A stretch of 22,334 bases of DNA from an uncultured Alphaproteobacteria bacterium (GTDB taxonomy: Bacteria; Pseudomonadota; Alphaproteobacteria; Rs-D84), in contig CAKQNS010000010.1 in NCBI GenBank assembly GCA_934255455.1, positions 1 to 22,334 on the forward strand, written 5' to 3'. Shown in pieces: positions 6,075 to 12,666 of this stretch. The notes beneath the pieces are model-generated. The model was not told the origin of the DNA. It ran no database searches and saw only the letters and a program-made list of their open reading frames with translations. Positions within the stretch are counted from its first letter, which is position 1; each line of letters starts with the position of its first letter. The position numbers were made by a program, and so were the translations under genes.

Positions 6075-6254
6075 ATGGCATCTAAAAAAGGCAGCAAAGA
6101 AGTTGTAAAGCTGGAAAACAAGGAAACCGGCTATTATTACACAACCACTAAAAATACCAAGTCTGAAAACACTGCGGGAAAAATGAAGTTTCGTAAATAT
6201 GACCCGAAATTGCGCAAGCATGTGGTTATGACCGAAGGTAAAATGTCTCACTAA
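6075..6254 (+). CDS. rpmG: Large ribosomal subunit protein bL33
   Basis: This encodes the 59-aa bL33, a small component of the 50S subunit near the E site. The sequence matches the family: VKLENKETGYYYTTTKNTKSENTAGKMKFRKYDPKLRKHV, including the F-x-KYDP-x-x-RKHV signature near the C-terminus. It has no zinc-binding cysteines, so it is the Zn-independent form. The ATG at 6075 has AAAGGG 7 nt upstream. The gene stands alone between tRNA-Leu (opposite strand) and a GNAT gene (opposite strand), with its own terminator. In this lineage it has a slightly longer basic N-terminus than E. coli L33. Confidence 0.95.
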   Translation: MASKKGSKEVVKLENKETGYYYTTTKNTKSENTAGKMKFRKYDPKLRKHVVMTEGKMSH

Positions 6255-6260
6255 TTCAAA

Positions 6261-6285
6261 AAGCCGCCGATTGGCGGTTTTTTTT
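6261..6285 (+). terminator. Intrinsic terminator of rpmG
   Basis: AAGCCGCC and GGCGGTTT around GATT, followed by a T-tract, 7 bp past the rpmG stop. Confidence 0.88.
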
Positions 6286-6313
6286 ATAACTTATTTATTA
6301 CAATTTGCCGTTG

Positions 6314-7063
6314 TTAACGGCCATGGACTTGTAATTCTGCCAATGCGCGCGCAATACTGCGACGGGCCAAATCATCCATAGGTCCCGGCAATACCGCGAT
6401 ATTTTGTTTGCCATTATTATCAACAGTGGCGAAACCCTGGATTTTTTTGTGAACATCGACATATACAAATGCCGACAAATGGTTTTTATTTATCGCGCGT
6501 GCATCAAATGGAACGCCCGTCTGTTTTGCAATATCACGGCATACACCGGAAATTTTCGGCAACATTTTGAATACCGGTACCGTTGCGCATTGCGGAATTG
6601 ATGCAAATTTTTTTACATACTCGGTCAATGCATCACTGGTTTTTGAATATAATGTTGAATATCCGTTGCGTTCATAGAATTTTTCCGCATAACGCAGCGC
6701 CACCAATCCCATAGACGATGCAAATAATTTATTGGCATTTTCGGCGCGTTGCAATAATACCCGACCAATTTTCTGGGATTGATATTCCGGTAATACATAC
6801 AACCCCTGAATCACGGATTGCCCAGATTTATAATCGCCATTTACATACCCAACCATATCCGCGCCATCGTACGCCGCAAATGCAAATCCAAATGTGCTGT
6901 TTTCCCACGAATCACGGAATTTGTCCATTTGGAATTGTTTGGCCGCGGCGGATACAACGCATTTATAATCTGCCTCGGTCGCCACAACATTGATATGCAA
7001 AAAATCATCCCAAATCTTGGGCGCGGTTTGATTAAAAATAGGAGTGTAAGTTATTTCTTTCAT
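6314..7063 (-). CDS. GNAT-family N-acetyltransferase
   Basis: This encodes a protein of about 249 aa with a GNAT acetyl-CoA-binding core. VIQGLYVLPEYQSQKIGRVLLQRAE (residues 84-108) is motif A, with Q-x-x-x-G-R for the pyrophosphate loop. It is followed by a helix and LRYAEKFYERNGYS, the typical late AxxFYxxxGY element. The C-terminal ~100 residues form a second segment unlike the core. GNAT enzymes transfer acetyl from acetyl-CoA to amines; the substrate here cannot be predicted. The start at 7063 was preferred over the ATG at 7069, because a TTGACA-N16-TAAATA promoter ends at 7071 and predicts transcription starting at about 7063. The mRNA would be leaderless; no Shine-Dalgarno exists for either ATG. 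Confidence 0.85.
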   Translation of the reverse strand: MKEITYTPIFNQTAPKIWDDFLHINVVATEADYKCVVSAAAKQFQMDKFRDSWENSTFGFAFAAYDGADMVGYVNGDYKSGQSVIQGLYVLPEYQSQKIGRVLLQRAENANKLFASSMGLVALRYAEKFYERNGYSTLYSKTSDALTEYVKKFASIPQCATVPVFKMLPKISGVCRDIAKQTGVPFDARAINKNHLSAFVYVDVHKKIQGFATVDNNGKQNIAVLPGPMDDLARRSIARALAELQVHGR

Positions 7064-7070
7064 ATCCATA

Positions 7071-7098
7071 TATTTAGCACAAAAATATTATTTGTCAA
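7071..7098 (-). promoter_or_regulatory. Promoter of the GNAT gene; predicts a leaderless mRNA
   Basis: On the minus strand TTGACA (7098-7093), a 16-bp spacer ending in TGC, and TAAATA (7076-7071). The -35 and the following bases are identical over 19 bp to the promoter region at 7918-7936, in opposite orientation. Confidence 0.75.
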
Positions 7099-7111
7099 GC
7101 CTTGTTCAAAA

Positions 7112-7846
7112 TTATTCTATCAAAATATCGCCAAAATCGCCGTGTGTGGCATTTGGCACAATAACAATATCACCGGCCCGCGCCCATTCGCGTGCCAATT
7201 TGGGCGGTACAACCGTATCGCGCCCGCCAATATAGTGCGTTTGGGGAACATCTGGCAACGCGGACATATCCATCGATTGCGACAACGGATTATCCCCAAA
7301 ATACGCCGTCCACGCGGCGTGATTTAATACCCCACCTATTGTCACCCACCGCCGAACCACTATTTCCGGGTGTGTTTTTATAACCAGCCCCGACACCATC
7401 GCACCACCCGAATATCCAACCAGCACAACCGGATGCGATGCGGCGGCGGTCTTTATGGCGGTCGCCATCGCATCAACTATTGCGGGCGAAAAACGCCCGT
7501 CGGTCCAATCGTGGCGATTGCATGTGTCGGACATTATATATTGGCACGGCCGCGCAATGTATGCCACATTGGCGTGCGTATCACGCGCCACCATATCACG
7601 CACCAGCGTCCCACGCGGGGTCGGATTTGTGGTTGTCCGCCCCCTGGCATTAAATGCGTGTCCGTCGCCCTCGATATAAATATATATTGGGGCGCCCGCG
7701 GAATAGTCGGTTATTTTTTGCCATGTGGCAATTTCATATTTGCCCGCCACAATTGGCGCATATTCAAAATCAGCCGGCGTCACCCACCGTGCGCCCGCAC
7801 ACCCCGCCAGAATAATCAGCACAAATACATTTAACATAAACCGCAT
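7112..7846 (-). CDS. Alpha/beta-hydrolase lipoprotein
   Basis: This encodes a 244-aa predicted lipoprotein hydrolase. The N-terminus MRFMLNVFVLIILAGC has a lipobox LAGC with Cys16. The catalytic triad is readable: nucleophile Ser146 in GYSGG (144-148), Asp210 in GGRDTVVP, and His235 in NATHGDF. IYIYIEGDGHAF near residues 54-65 is the usual beta-strand/oxyanion region. The enzyme is probably an esterase, lipase or peptidase acting at the membrane, substrate unknown. The start at 7846 is preferred over an upstream in-frame start at 7900 because it gives the lipoprotein signal and lies 6 nt after a -10-like TATTAT (7858-7853). The mRNA may be leaderless. Its gene is bracketed by inverted copies of a 19-bp promoter segment. 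Confidence 0.85.
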   Translation of the reverse strand: MRFMLNVFVLIILAGCAGARWVTPADFEYAPIVAGKYEIATWQKITDYSAGAPIYIYIEGDGHAFNARGRTTTNPTPRGTLVRDMVARDTHANVAYIARPCQYIMSDTCNRHDWTDGRFSPAIVDAMATAIKTAAASHPVVLVGYSGGAMVSGLVIKTHPEIVVRRWVTIGGVLNHAAWTAYFGDNPLSQSMDMSALPDVPQTHYIGGRDTVVPPKLAREWARAGDIVIVPNATHGDFGDILIE

Positions 7847-7852
7847 ACCTAT

Positions 7853-7858
7853 ATAATA
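7853..7858 (-). promoter_or_regulatory. -10 box of the alpha/beta-hydrolase gene
   Basis: TATTAT on the minus strand stands 6 nt before the ATG at 7846. No good -35 was found at 17 bp, so the promoter is only moderately supported. If used, the mRNA is leaderless. Confidence 0.45.
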
Positions 7859-7893
7859 GCCCCCAAAACGATGACACGCCACATTAAAAAACT

Positions 7894-7947
7894 TTGACAA
7901 ACATAGTTGACAAAATACTTGACAAATAATATTTTTAGTGCATAGTT
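7894..7947 (+). promoter_or_regulatory. Promoter region with three TTGACA boxes
   Basis: TTGACA occurs at 7894-7899, 7907-7912 and 7919-7924, spaced 13 and 12 bp. The second is 17 bp before TATTTT (7930-7935) and the third 17 bp before ATAGTT (7942-7947), giving two overlapping promoters for the gene at 7975. The triple repeat could also be a regulator-binding array. Confidence 0.65.
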
Positions 7948-7974
7948 GTTATAAATTTAACAAAAGGTGAATTC

Positions 7975-8760
7975 ATGTTCAAAGAATTAAAGTTAAAATT
8001 AGCCACACGCCGCATTGAACGCAAAAAGAATGCCAAGGCAGCCAAGAAAACAACACCACGCAAGTCGTTGCGCACAAAAAAATCTGTGCGTAAAATATCG
8101 TGGGCACACATTTGGAACATTATTTGTTGGCCATTTCGTGCGATTCGCAATTTGTGCGTTCGCATTTGGGCATGGATTCGCAGCATTGATTTAATCGGTC
8201 TGGTCAATATCACATTGTTATTTTCTATTATCGTGTTGTTTTCAATGCTGATTATTGACATTGTGAAATGCAATCGTACGCCTGATGTAGTTGTTTTGGC
8301 AACACCGGCCACAAAAACCGTTCCGGCCCAGGGAAAAATGTCAGACACAAAAACAATTGCGCCCGCCCAGGTTTCGACATTACCAATTAAACGCGATGCG
8401 GCACGCAAATACGCAACCCGTCCGGTAAATGTTGTGTCCGTCCGCCCATGCGCGGCCACCGCACGTCAAACCGCGCGCACCCGCAACACTATGTTCGGCG
8501 ATGTCATTATTGACAGTCGTGGCGCCACAACAATGTTACACAATGGGGATAAAATCCGCGGCAATTTGTACCTGCAAAATATGCGTAAATATACATTGCC
8601 ATGTGGCGTACATATCGATGGGCATTTGTTCCTGCGCGATATGAATATGGTGCAATTCTGTGGCGATTTCACGGTCACCGGCAATATTTATGTCAGTCCG
8701 AAATCATCATTTGGCCCATTGCCCCGCACCGCACGCATTGGTGGCCAGGTAATTTTGTAA
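7975..8760 (+). CDS. Basic single-pass membrane protein with a beta-solenoid-like C-terminus
   Basis: This encodes a 261-aa protein. The first ~70 residues are very rich in Lys/Arg, with no acidic stretch. One hydrophobic segment spans about 75-97 (LVNITLLFSIIVLFSMLIIDIV). A Thr/Ala/Pro-rich linker follows (about 105-170). The C-terminal 90 residues show roughly 20-residue rungs: GNLYLQNMRKYTLPCGVHID, GHLFLRDMNMVQFCGDFTVT, GNIYVSPKSSFGPLP. This is typical of right-handed beta-solenoids and recalls bactofilin-like cores. The ATG at 7975 has AAAGGTGA close upstream. A basic cytoplasmic tail with an outside solenoid suggests an envelope scaffold, but the family is not recognised and topology is inferred. 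It has its own multi-box promoter and a strong terminator. Confidence 0.85.
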   Translation: MFKELKLKLATRRIERKKNAKAAKKTTPRKSLRTKKSVRKISWAHIWNIICWPFRAIRNLCVRIWAWIRSIDLIGLVNITLLFSIIVLFSMLIIDIVKCNRTPDVVVLATPATKTVPAQGKMSDTKTIAPAQVSTLPIKRDAARKYATRPVNVVSVRPCAATARQTARTRNTMFGDVIIDSRGATTMLHNGDKIRGNLYLQNMRKYTLPCGVHIDGHLFLRDMNMVQFCGDFTVTGNIYVSPKSSFGPLPRTARIGGQVIL

Positions 8761-8781
8761 ACATATAACATAAAAAATACA

Positions 8782-8807
8782 GACCGCACGAACGTGCGGT
8801 CTTTTTT
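8782..8807 (+). terminator. Intrinsic terminator of the 7975-8760 gene
   Basis: GACCGCAC and GTGCGGTC pair perfectly around GAAC, followed by six T. Confidence 0.92.
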
Positions 8808-8826
8808 CATATATTTTGGTCAAATC

Positions 8827-8837
8827 TGTGATATAAT
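8827..8837 (+). promoter_or_regulatory. Extended -10 promoter (TGTGATATAAT)
   Basis: A perfect TATAAT (8832-8837) is preceded by TGTGA, the extended -10 motif. No clear -35 is seen. The same 11-bp sequence is used at 13636-13626 and 15475-15465. Confidence 0.75.
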
Positions 8838-8866
8838 GTACCGTGTATAACACAAAAGGAAACATG

Positions 8867-9109
8867 ATGAAAACAGCCGAAAAAGTTTTGAATGTGTTGG
8901 CTAAGAACCTGGGGTATACCGTTGTATTGGTTGCGGCGATTATATTGTTTGCAATCTTTTCCGATGGTTTAATTGCCGGGTTGATTACCGCCGTGTCTGC
9001 TGTAATCGGATACACTTGCATTGTTATGCTGTATCGCGAATTTACCAAATCGGCCAAGCCTGCCCCGGTCAAAAAAACGACCCGCAAGGCACCAAGCAAA
9101 CGCAAATAA
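8867..9109 (+). CDS. Small two-helix membrane protein with basic tail
   Basis: This encodes an 80-aa protein of unknown function. Two hydrophobic segments (about residues 16-31 and 36-55) are followed by a Lys/Arg/Pro-rich C-terminus (KSAKPAPVKKTTRKAPSKRK) that is probably cytoplasmic. Of two adjacent ATG codons (8864 and 8867) the second has AGGA at a workable 6-nt distance and is preferred. The basic tail could bind membranes, nucleic acid or ribosomes. The gene is monocistronic between strong signals. It lacks cysteines, apart from one in the second helix, and has no enzyme motif. Confidence 0.75.
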   Translation: MKTAEKVLNVLAKNLGYTVVLVAAIILFAIFSDGLIAGLITAVSAVIGYTCIVMLYREFTKSAKPAPVKKTTRKAPSKRK

Positions 9110-9138
9110 AAAATCGCCCGTTTGGGCGATTTTTTTTT
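9110..9138. terminator. Bidirectional intrinsic terminator
   Basis: AAATCGCCC and GGGCGATTT flank GTTT, with an A-run before and a T-run after. It serves both the rightward gene ending at 9109 and the leftward secG ending at 9152. Confidence 0.92.
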
Positions 9139-9151
9139 AATATATATTCAA

Positions 9152-9490
9152 TTATTTTTCTGGCTGATTTTGTGCCGCGTCCGTCGCCGGGGTTGTTGTC
9201 GCGGCCGATTCCTGGATCACAATTTCCTGGCGCAATTCGCTTTGCTGGCGCGCCATATCCGATTTAGATGAAACCAACGCCAACGCTGCGCACAAAATAA
9301 AGAATATTGTCGCCAACCACGCCGTCGCACGGGTCAAAAAATTACCAGCCGCCGCACCCGTCAGCGCACCACCAAACATAGACGCCGCCGCCGAACCGGA
9401 CATACCACTGCCCTCGGATTTCTGTAATAAAATAATGCCAATCATAAATACTGCAACAATTATCAACAATACCAACAAAATAGAAAACAT
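9152..9490 (-). CDS. secG: Preprotein translocase subunit SecG
   Basis: This encodes the 112-aa SecG of the SecYEG channel in the inner membrane. Two transmembrane segments are seen: ILLVLLIIVAVFMIGIILLQ (residues 4-23) and TAWLATIFFILCAALALV (56-73). The family motif GIILLQKSEGSGMSGSAAA and the glycine-rich loop GGALTGAAAGNFLTRAT follow. The C-terminal tail is Gln/Ala/Thr-rich and disordered, as in many alphaproteobacteria. The ATG at 9490 has AGGGGAT upstream. It follows rnc on the same strand by 52 bp, so co-transcription from lepB-rnc is possible. Confidence 0.95.
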   Translation of the reverse strand: MFSILLVLLIIVAVFMIGIILLQKSEGSGMSGSAAASMFGGALTGAAAGNFLTRATAWLATIFFILCAALALVSSKSDMARQQSELRQEIVIQESAATTTPATDAAQNQPEK

Positions 9491-9542
9491 TTTTATCCCC
9501 TGTTATCTGGTTTATTATGCCGTGATTTTATCCATCAATTCC

Positions 9543-10175
9543 CTAAATTGCAAGGATTTTCAACAACGCATCCGCGGCGTTTATGCTGGCCACCTTTTTT
9601 GATGGACCGGCGGCCGTGGCGGTGTGTCCCATGGCGGTCACACGAACCCGAAAAACCGGACTGTGCGATGCGCCGGTCTGTTCCAGAAATTCATACACAG
9701 GCAATGCACCATCACCGTTTTTCTGGACCAATTCCTGTAATGCGGTTTTGGCATCTTTGGGCGCAACGGCATCCGCCGCCGCCAATTCACGCCAATGCGC
9801 CAAAATTACCGCACGCGCCGCATCAAACCCGCCATCGATAAATATTGCACCAAATATAGCCTCCATCGCGTTGGCCATAATGTGACGAATGCGACCGCCC
9901 GTCATGTGGCCATGGCGGATATGCGGGGCCAAATTCAATTTGTCGGCGACCGATGCCAATGTTTCGGTCGACACCAACATCGCATGGCGACGCGCCAGTT
10001 CACCCTCGTGCTCGGTCGGGTACATTTCATACAGCAATGCCGCCACCGTCAGCCCCAACACGCGGTCGCCAATAAATTCCAGACGTTCATTATTATGCGC
10101 GCCGTCGGCCCCAGATTGCGTCAACGCCAATTCCAGCAAATTTGGATTTTTGAAAGTATAATTCAGTTGTTCCAA
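9543..10175 (-). CDS. rnc: Ribonuclease III
   Basis: This encodes a 210-aa RNase III, which cuts double-stranded RNA in rRNA and mRNA processing. The signature NNERLEFIGDRVLGL (residues 28-42) carries the first acidic cluster (Glu30, Glu33, Asp37). The second motif reads IMANAMEAIFGAIFIDGG: Glu105 matches catalytic Glu117 of E. coli, but Asn102 stands where E. coli has Asp114. The C-terminal dsRNA-binding domain (about 140-210) ends with PSKKVASINAADALLKIL. The start is a TTG at 10175, one base after the lepB stop codon, with a G-rich Shine-Dalgarno-like GGGGGT inside lepB. Translation is therefore probably coupled to lepB. lepB-rnc is a classic pairing; era is not next, and secG follows instead. 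Confidence 0.95.
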   Translation of the reverse strand: MEQLNYTFKNPNLLELALTQSGADGAHNNERLEFIGDRVLGLTVAALLYEMYPTEHEGELARRHAMLVSTETLASVADKLNLAPHIRHGHMTGGRIRHIMANAMEAIFGAIFIDGGFDAARAVILAHWRELAAADAVAPKDAKTALQELVQKNGDGALPVYEFLEQTGASHSPVFRVRVTAMGHTATAAGPSKKVASINAADALLKILAI

Positions 10176-10176
10176 T

Positions 10177-11055
10177 TTATTTTACCCCCATGCCAAATCT
10201 GTTCCAGCGCATTTTATTGCCCCAATTCCACACCGAAATCATCGGCGCATAATAGTTGTGCGAATACCAAATAAACCACGCCGGCCCCAAAATATTGTCA
10301 CGCGGCACATACCCAACATCGGCGCGGCTGTCCGCACTGTTGTCACGGTTATCGCCCATAAAGAAATAGTGTTTTTCCGGCACGGTAAACAGCGGTGTAT
10401 CATCCAGTGGCGCGTTATCCGATGCCTCGATAATACTGTGTTGGACACCATTTGGCAATGTTTCGGTATATTCGGTCATTTTGAACACGCCACATGCCCC
10501 ATCATACATACGGCACAGACGATCATCCTTGTATTCAACGGTGTAATTAAAATCTGCGGGGGCGTTATCAATCCAAATCTTGTTGCCCTTGATAGACATA
10601 TTATCCTGGTAATATCCGACACTGCGCAGCGATTTCGGCAAATTCGCCACAATGTATGGGCGCGGGTTTTCACGCGGAACAATTGTGCCATTTATATACA
10701 GGCGCCCATCAACCATTTGCACCGTATCACCCGGCACGGCAATCAGACGTTTAATATAATCCTGGGATTCATTGACAGGATTGCGAAACACAACGACATC
10801 GCCAACCGCGGGTTCATGCCCCAGCACGCGCCCATTCCACATTTTCCACGACCCAAACGGGAACGAATAGCGCGAATACCCATACGACCATTTTTTGACG
10901 AATATATGGTCACCAACATGCAGTGTCGGTATCATTGAACCCGACGGAATATTAAACGGTTCCAACAATAAACTGCGAAAAACAATCGCAATCAGTGCGC
11001 CATAAAATATAGTATTAAACCATTCGCGTGCAGCATTCGTATTTTTCAGTGGCAT
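10177..11055 (-). CDS. lepB: Signal peptidase I
   Basis: This encodes a 292-aa type I signal peptidase, which removes signal peptides from exported proteins on the outer face of the inner membrane. One N-terminal transmembrane segment (about residues 14-31) precedes FNIPSGSMIPTLHVGDHIFV with nucleophile Ser40. The general base is Lys102 in DYIKRLIAVPGD. Box E is FFMGDNRDNSADSR. The ATG at 11055 has GAGGAT at good spacing; the in-frame extension to 11136 would overlap the divergent comM and was rejected. A TTGCGC-N17-TAAAAT promoter lies at 11110-11082. It is followed immediately by rnc, and the many exported proteins in the window are its likely substrates. Confidence 0.96.
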   Translation of the reverse strand: MPLKNTNAAREWFNTIFYGALIAIVFRSLLLEPFNIPSGSMIPTLHVGDHIFVKKWSYGYSRYSFPFGSWKMWNGRVLGHEPAVGDVVVFRNPVNESQDYIKRLIAVPGDTVQMVDGRLYINGTIVPRENPRPYIVANLPKSLRSVGYYQDNMSIKGNKIWIDNAPADFNYTVEYKDDRLCRMYDGACGVFKMTEYTETLPNGVQHSIIEASDNAPLDDTPLFTVPEKHYFFMGDNRDNSADSRADVGYVPRDNILGPAWFIWYSHNYYAPMISVWNWGNKMRWNRFGMGVK

Positions 11056-11081
11056 ATTCACAATCCTCTTTTGTCGGGGGT

Positions 11082-11110
11082 ATTTTATAACTTGAATTGA
11101 TTCAGCGCAA
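11082..11110 (-). promoter_or_regulatory. lepB promoter
   Basis: On the minus strand TTGCGC (11110-11105), a 17-bp spacer and TAAAAT (11087-11082). Transcription should start near 11075, 20 nt before the start codon. It overlaps the divergent comM promoter. Confidence 0.65.
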
Positions 11111-11120
11111 GTTTTAATAT
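11092..11120 (+). promoter_or_regulatory. comM promoter; predicts a leaderless mRNA
   Basis: TTGAAT (11092-11097) and TAATAT (11115-11120) are 17 bp apart. The expected start coincides with the ATG at 11127, and no Shine-Dalgarno exists. It interlocks with the lepB promoter on the other strand. Confidence 0.7.
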
Positions 11121-11126
11121 GCGGAT

Positions 11127-12650
11127 ATGATTTCATTGAACTCTGTTATATTTAACGGTATGGACGCAACCCGCATTGATGTCCAGGTGCAATTGTCGGC
11201 GGGTCTGTCCAGTCCGGAATTTAATATCATCGGTCTGGCCGATCGTGCGGTCAAGGAATCGGCCGAGCGCATAAAAAATGTGCTGGGCGCGCTGAACATA
11301 TCATTACCGCCCAAACGGTTGACGGTGAATTTATCGCCGGCCGATGTGGAAAAAACCGGTTCGCATTTTGACCTGCCGATACTGTGCGGCATATTGTGTG
11401 CGCTGGGCATATTACCCCAGGATGAATTATCGCATTACCTGATATTGGGCGAGGTTGGCCTGAACGGCACCATCGTTCGTACCGATGGTGTTTTACCGGC
11501 CAGTGTTTGGGCCAATAAAAATAACCTGGGCATAATATGTCCGGGCGCCCAAGGGGCCGAGGCCCGAATGTCCGGCCACACCAACATATTGGCACCAAAC
11601 CATGTTTTGGAATTGATAAATCATTTCAAAGGCACACAAATTCTGCCTATGCCCGAATTTACACCGACGGCGGTCGCCACCGTATCATGTGGCGACATGG
11701 CCGAGGTTCACGGCCAAGACGCCGCCAAACGCGCACGGGAAATTGCCGCGGCGGGTGGTCACGCCATGCTGATGGTTGGGCCCCCGGGGTCGGGCAAAAC
11801 AATGCTGGCATCGCGTTTGCCCGGAATAATGCCGGAAATGACCGCCGAACAGATATTGGAAACATCAATTATATATTCCATTGCGGGACAATTGGACGGA
11901 CGCGGTTTGATGCGTAATCGCCCATTTCGCAGTGTACACCACACCGCGTCCCAGGTTGCATTGGCGGGCGGCGGCGCAAACGCGCACCCAGGCGAAATTT
12001 CACTGGCGCATAACGGTGTTCTGTTTTTGGACGAATTGCCGGAATTTAATCGCACAACACTGGAAATTTTGCGTCAACCGATGGAATCTGGGAAAATTAT
12101 GATTTCGCGTGCGAAAAACACCGCAACATATCCGGCGCAATTTCAATTGATTGCGGCAATGAATCCCTGTCCGTGCGGCCATTTGGGCAATGCCGCCCTG
12201 TCCTGTTCCCGCGCGCCCCGCTGTGCCGAGGCATACCAAAACAAAATCTCGGGGCCGCTGTTGGACCGAATTGATTTGCATGTCGATGTTGATCCGGTAA
12301 ACCCGTGGGAAATGAATAATACAGAAAACACACCGCGCGAAACCAGCGCAAAAATCCGCGCCCGCGTTGTTGCCGCATACAATCGTCAAATTGCGCGCCA
12401 GGGATATTTGAATGCGCGCCTGGATGGCGCCGCACTGGACGCGGCCGCCCCATTGTCCGATGAATTGAAAAACTTTCTGAACACCGCCGCGGAAAAAATG
12501 GGAATGTCGGCGCGTGGATACAATCGCGTTCGCCGCATTGCGCGCACAATTGCAGACCTGGCGGGACGCGACGAAATCGAAATCGGCGACATTGCCGAGG
12601 CTCTATCATACCGCCCCATAAACCGTGGAAAATATGGCGCCAAAATATAA
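11127..12650 (+). CDS. comM: ComM/YifB-family Mg-chelatase-like AAA+ ATPase
   Basis: This encodes a 507-aa protein of the YifB/ComM family. In Vibrio and relatives, ComM is a hexameric helicase that promotes branch migration during natural transformation. The N-terminal domain is lon-protease-like (residues 1-165, with FNIIGLADRAVKESAERIKNVL). The AAA+ core has Walker A GPPGSGKT (218-225) and Walker B GVLFLDE (297-303). The NPCPCG motif follows, then a C-terminal Mg-chelatase-like domain. The N-terminus MISLNSVIFNGMDATRIDVQVQL aligns with the usual family start, so 11127 is right, although it has no Shine-Dalgarno. The gene is complete. Its presence alone does not prove competence, as many non-competent bacteria keep it. 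Confidence 0.94.
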   Translation: MISLNSVIFNGMDATRIDVQVQLSAGLSSPEFNIIGLADRAVKESAERIKNVLGALNISLPPKRLTVNLSPADVEKTGSHFDLPILCGILCALGILPQDELSHYLILGEVGLNGTIVRTDGVLPASVWANKNNLGIICPGAQGAEARMSGHTNILAPNHVLELINHFKGTQILPMPEFTPTAVATVSCGDMAEVHGQDAAKRAREIAAAGGHAMLMVGPPGSGKTMLASRLPGIMPEMTAEQILETSIIYSIAGQLDGRGLMRNRPFRSVHHTASQVALAGGGANAHPGEISLAHNGVLFLDELPEFNRTTLEILRQPMESGKIMISRAKNTATYPAQFQLIAAMNPCPCGHLGNAALSCSRAPRCAEAYQNKISGPLLDRIDLHVDVDPVNPWEMNNTENTPRETSAKIRARVVAAYNRQIARQGYLNARLDGAALDAAAPLSDELKNFLNTAAEKMGMSARGYNRVRRIARTIADLAGRDEIEIGDIAEALSYRPINRGKYGAKI

Positions 12651-12666
12651 AAGTTCAAAGTTCAGA
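12649..12666. repeat. 18-bp GTTCAAAGTTCA repeat at convergent gene ends
   Basis: AAAAGTTCAAAGTTCAGA is identical to 2544-2561 in the tRNA-Asp downstream region. Here it overlaps the last two bases of the comM stop codon and contains the stop codon of the converging barrel gene (12664-12662). No terminator hairpin lies between the two genes, whose stop codons are only 11 bp apart. Confidence 0.7.

Noticed and set aside
11056..11136. Longer lepB start at 11136
   Set aside because: It would overlap the divergent comM start and both promoters. The ATG at 11055 has a good Shine-Dalgarno and the usual family N-terminus.
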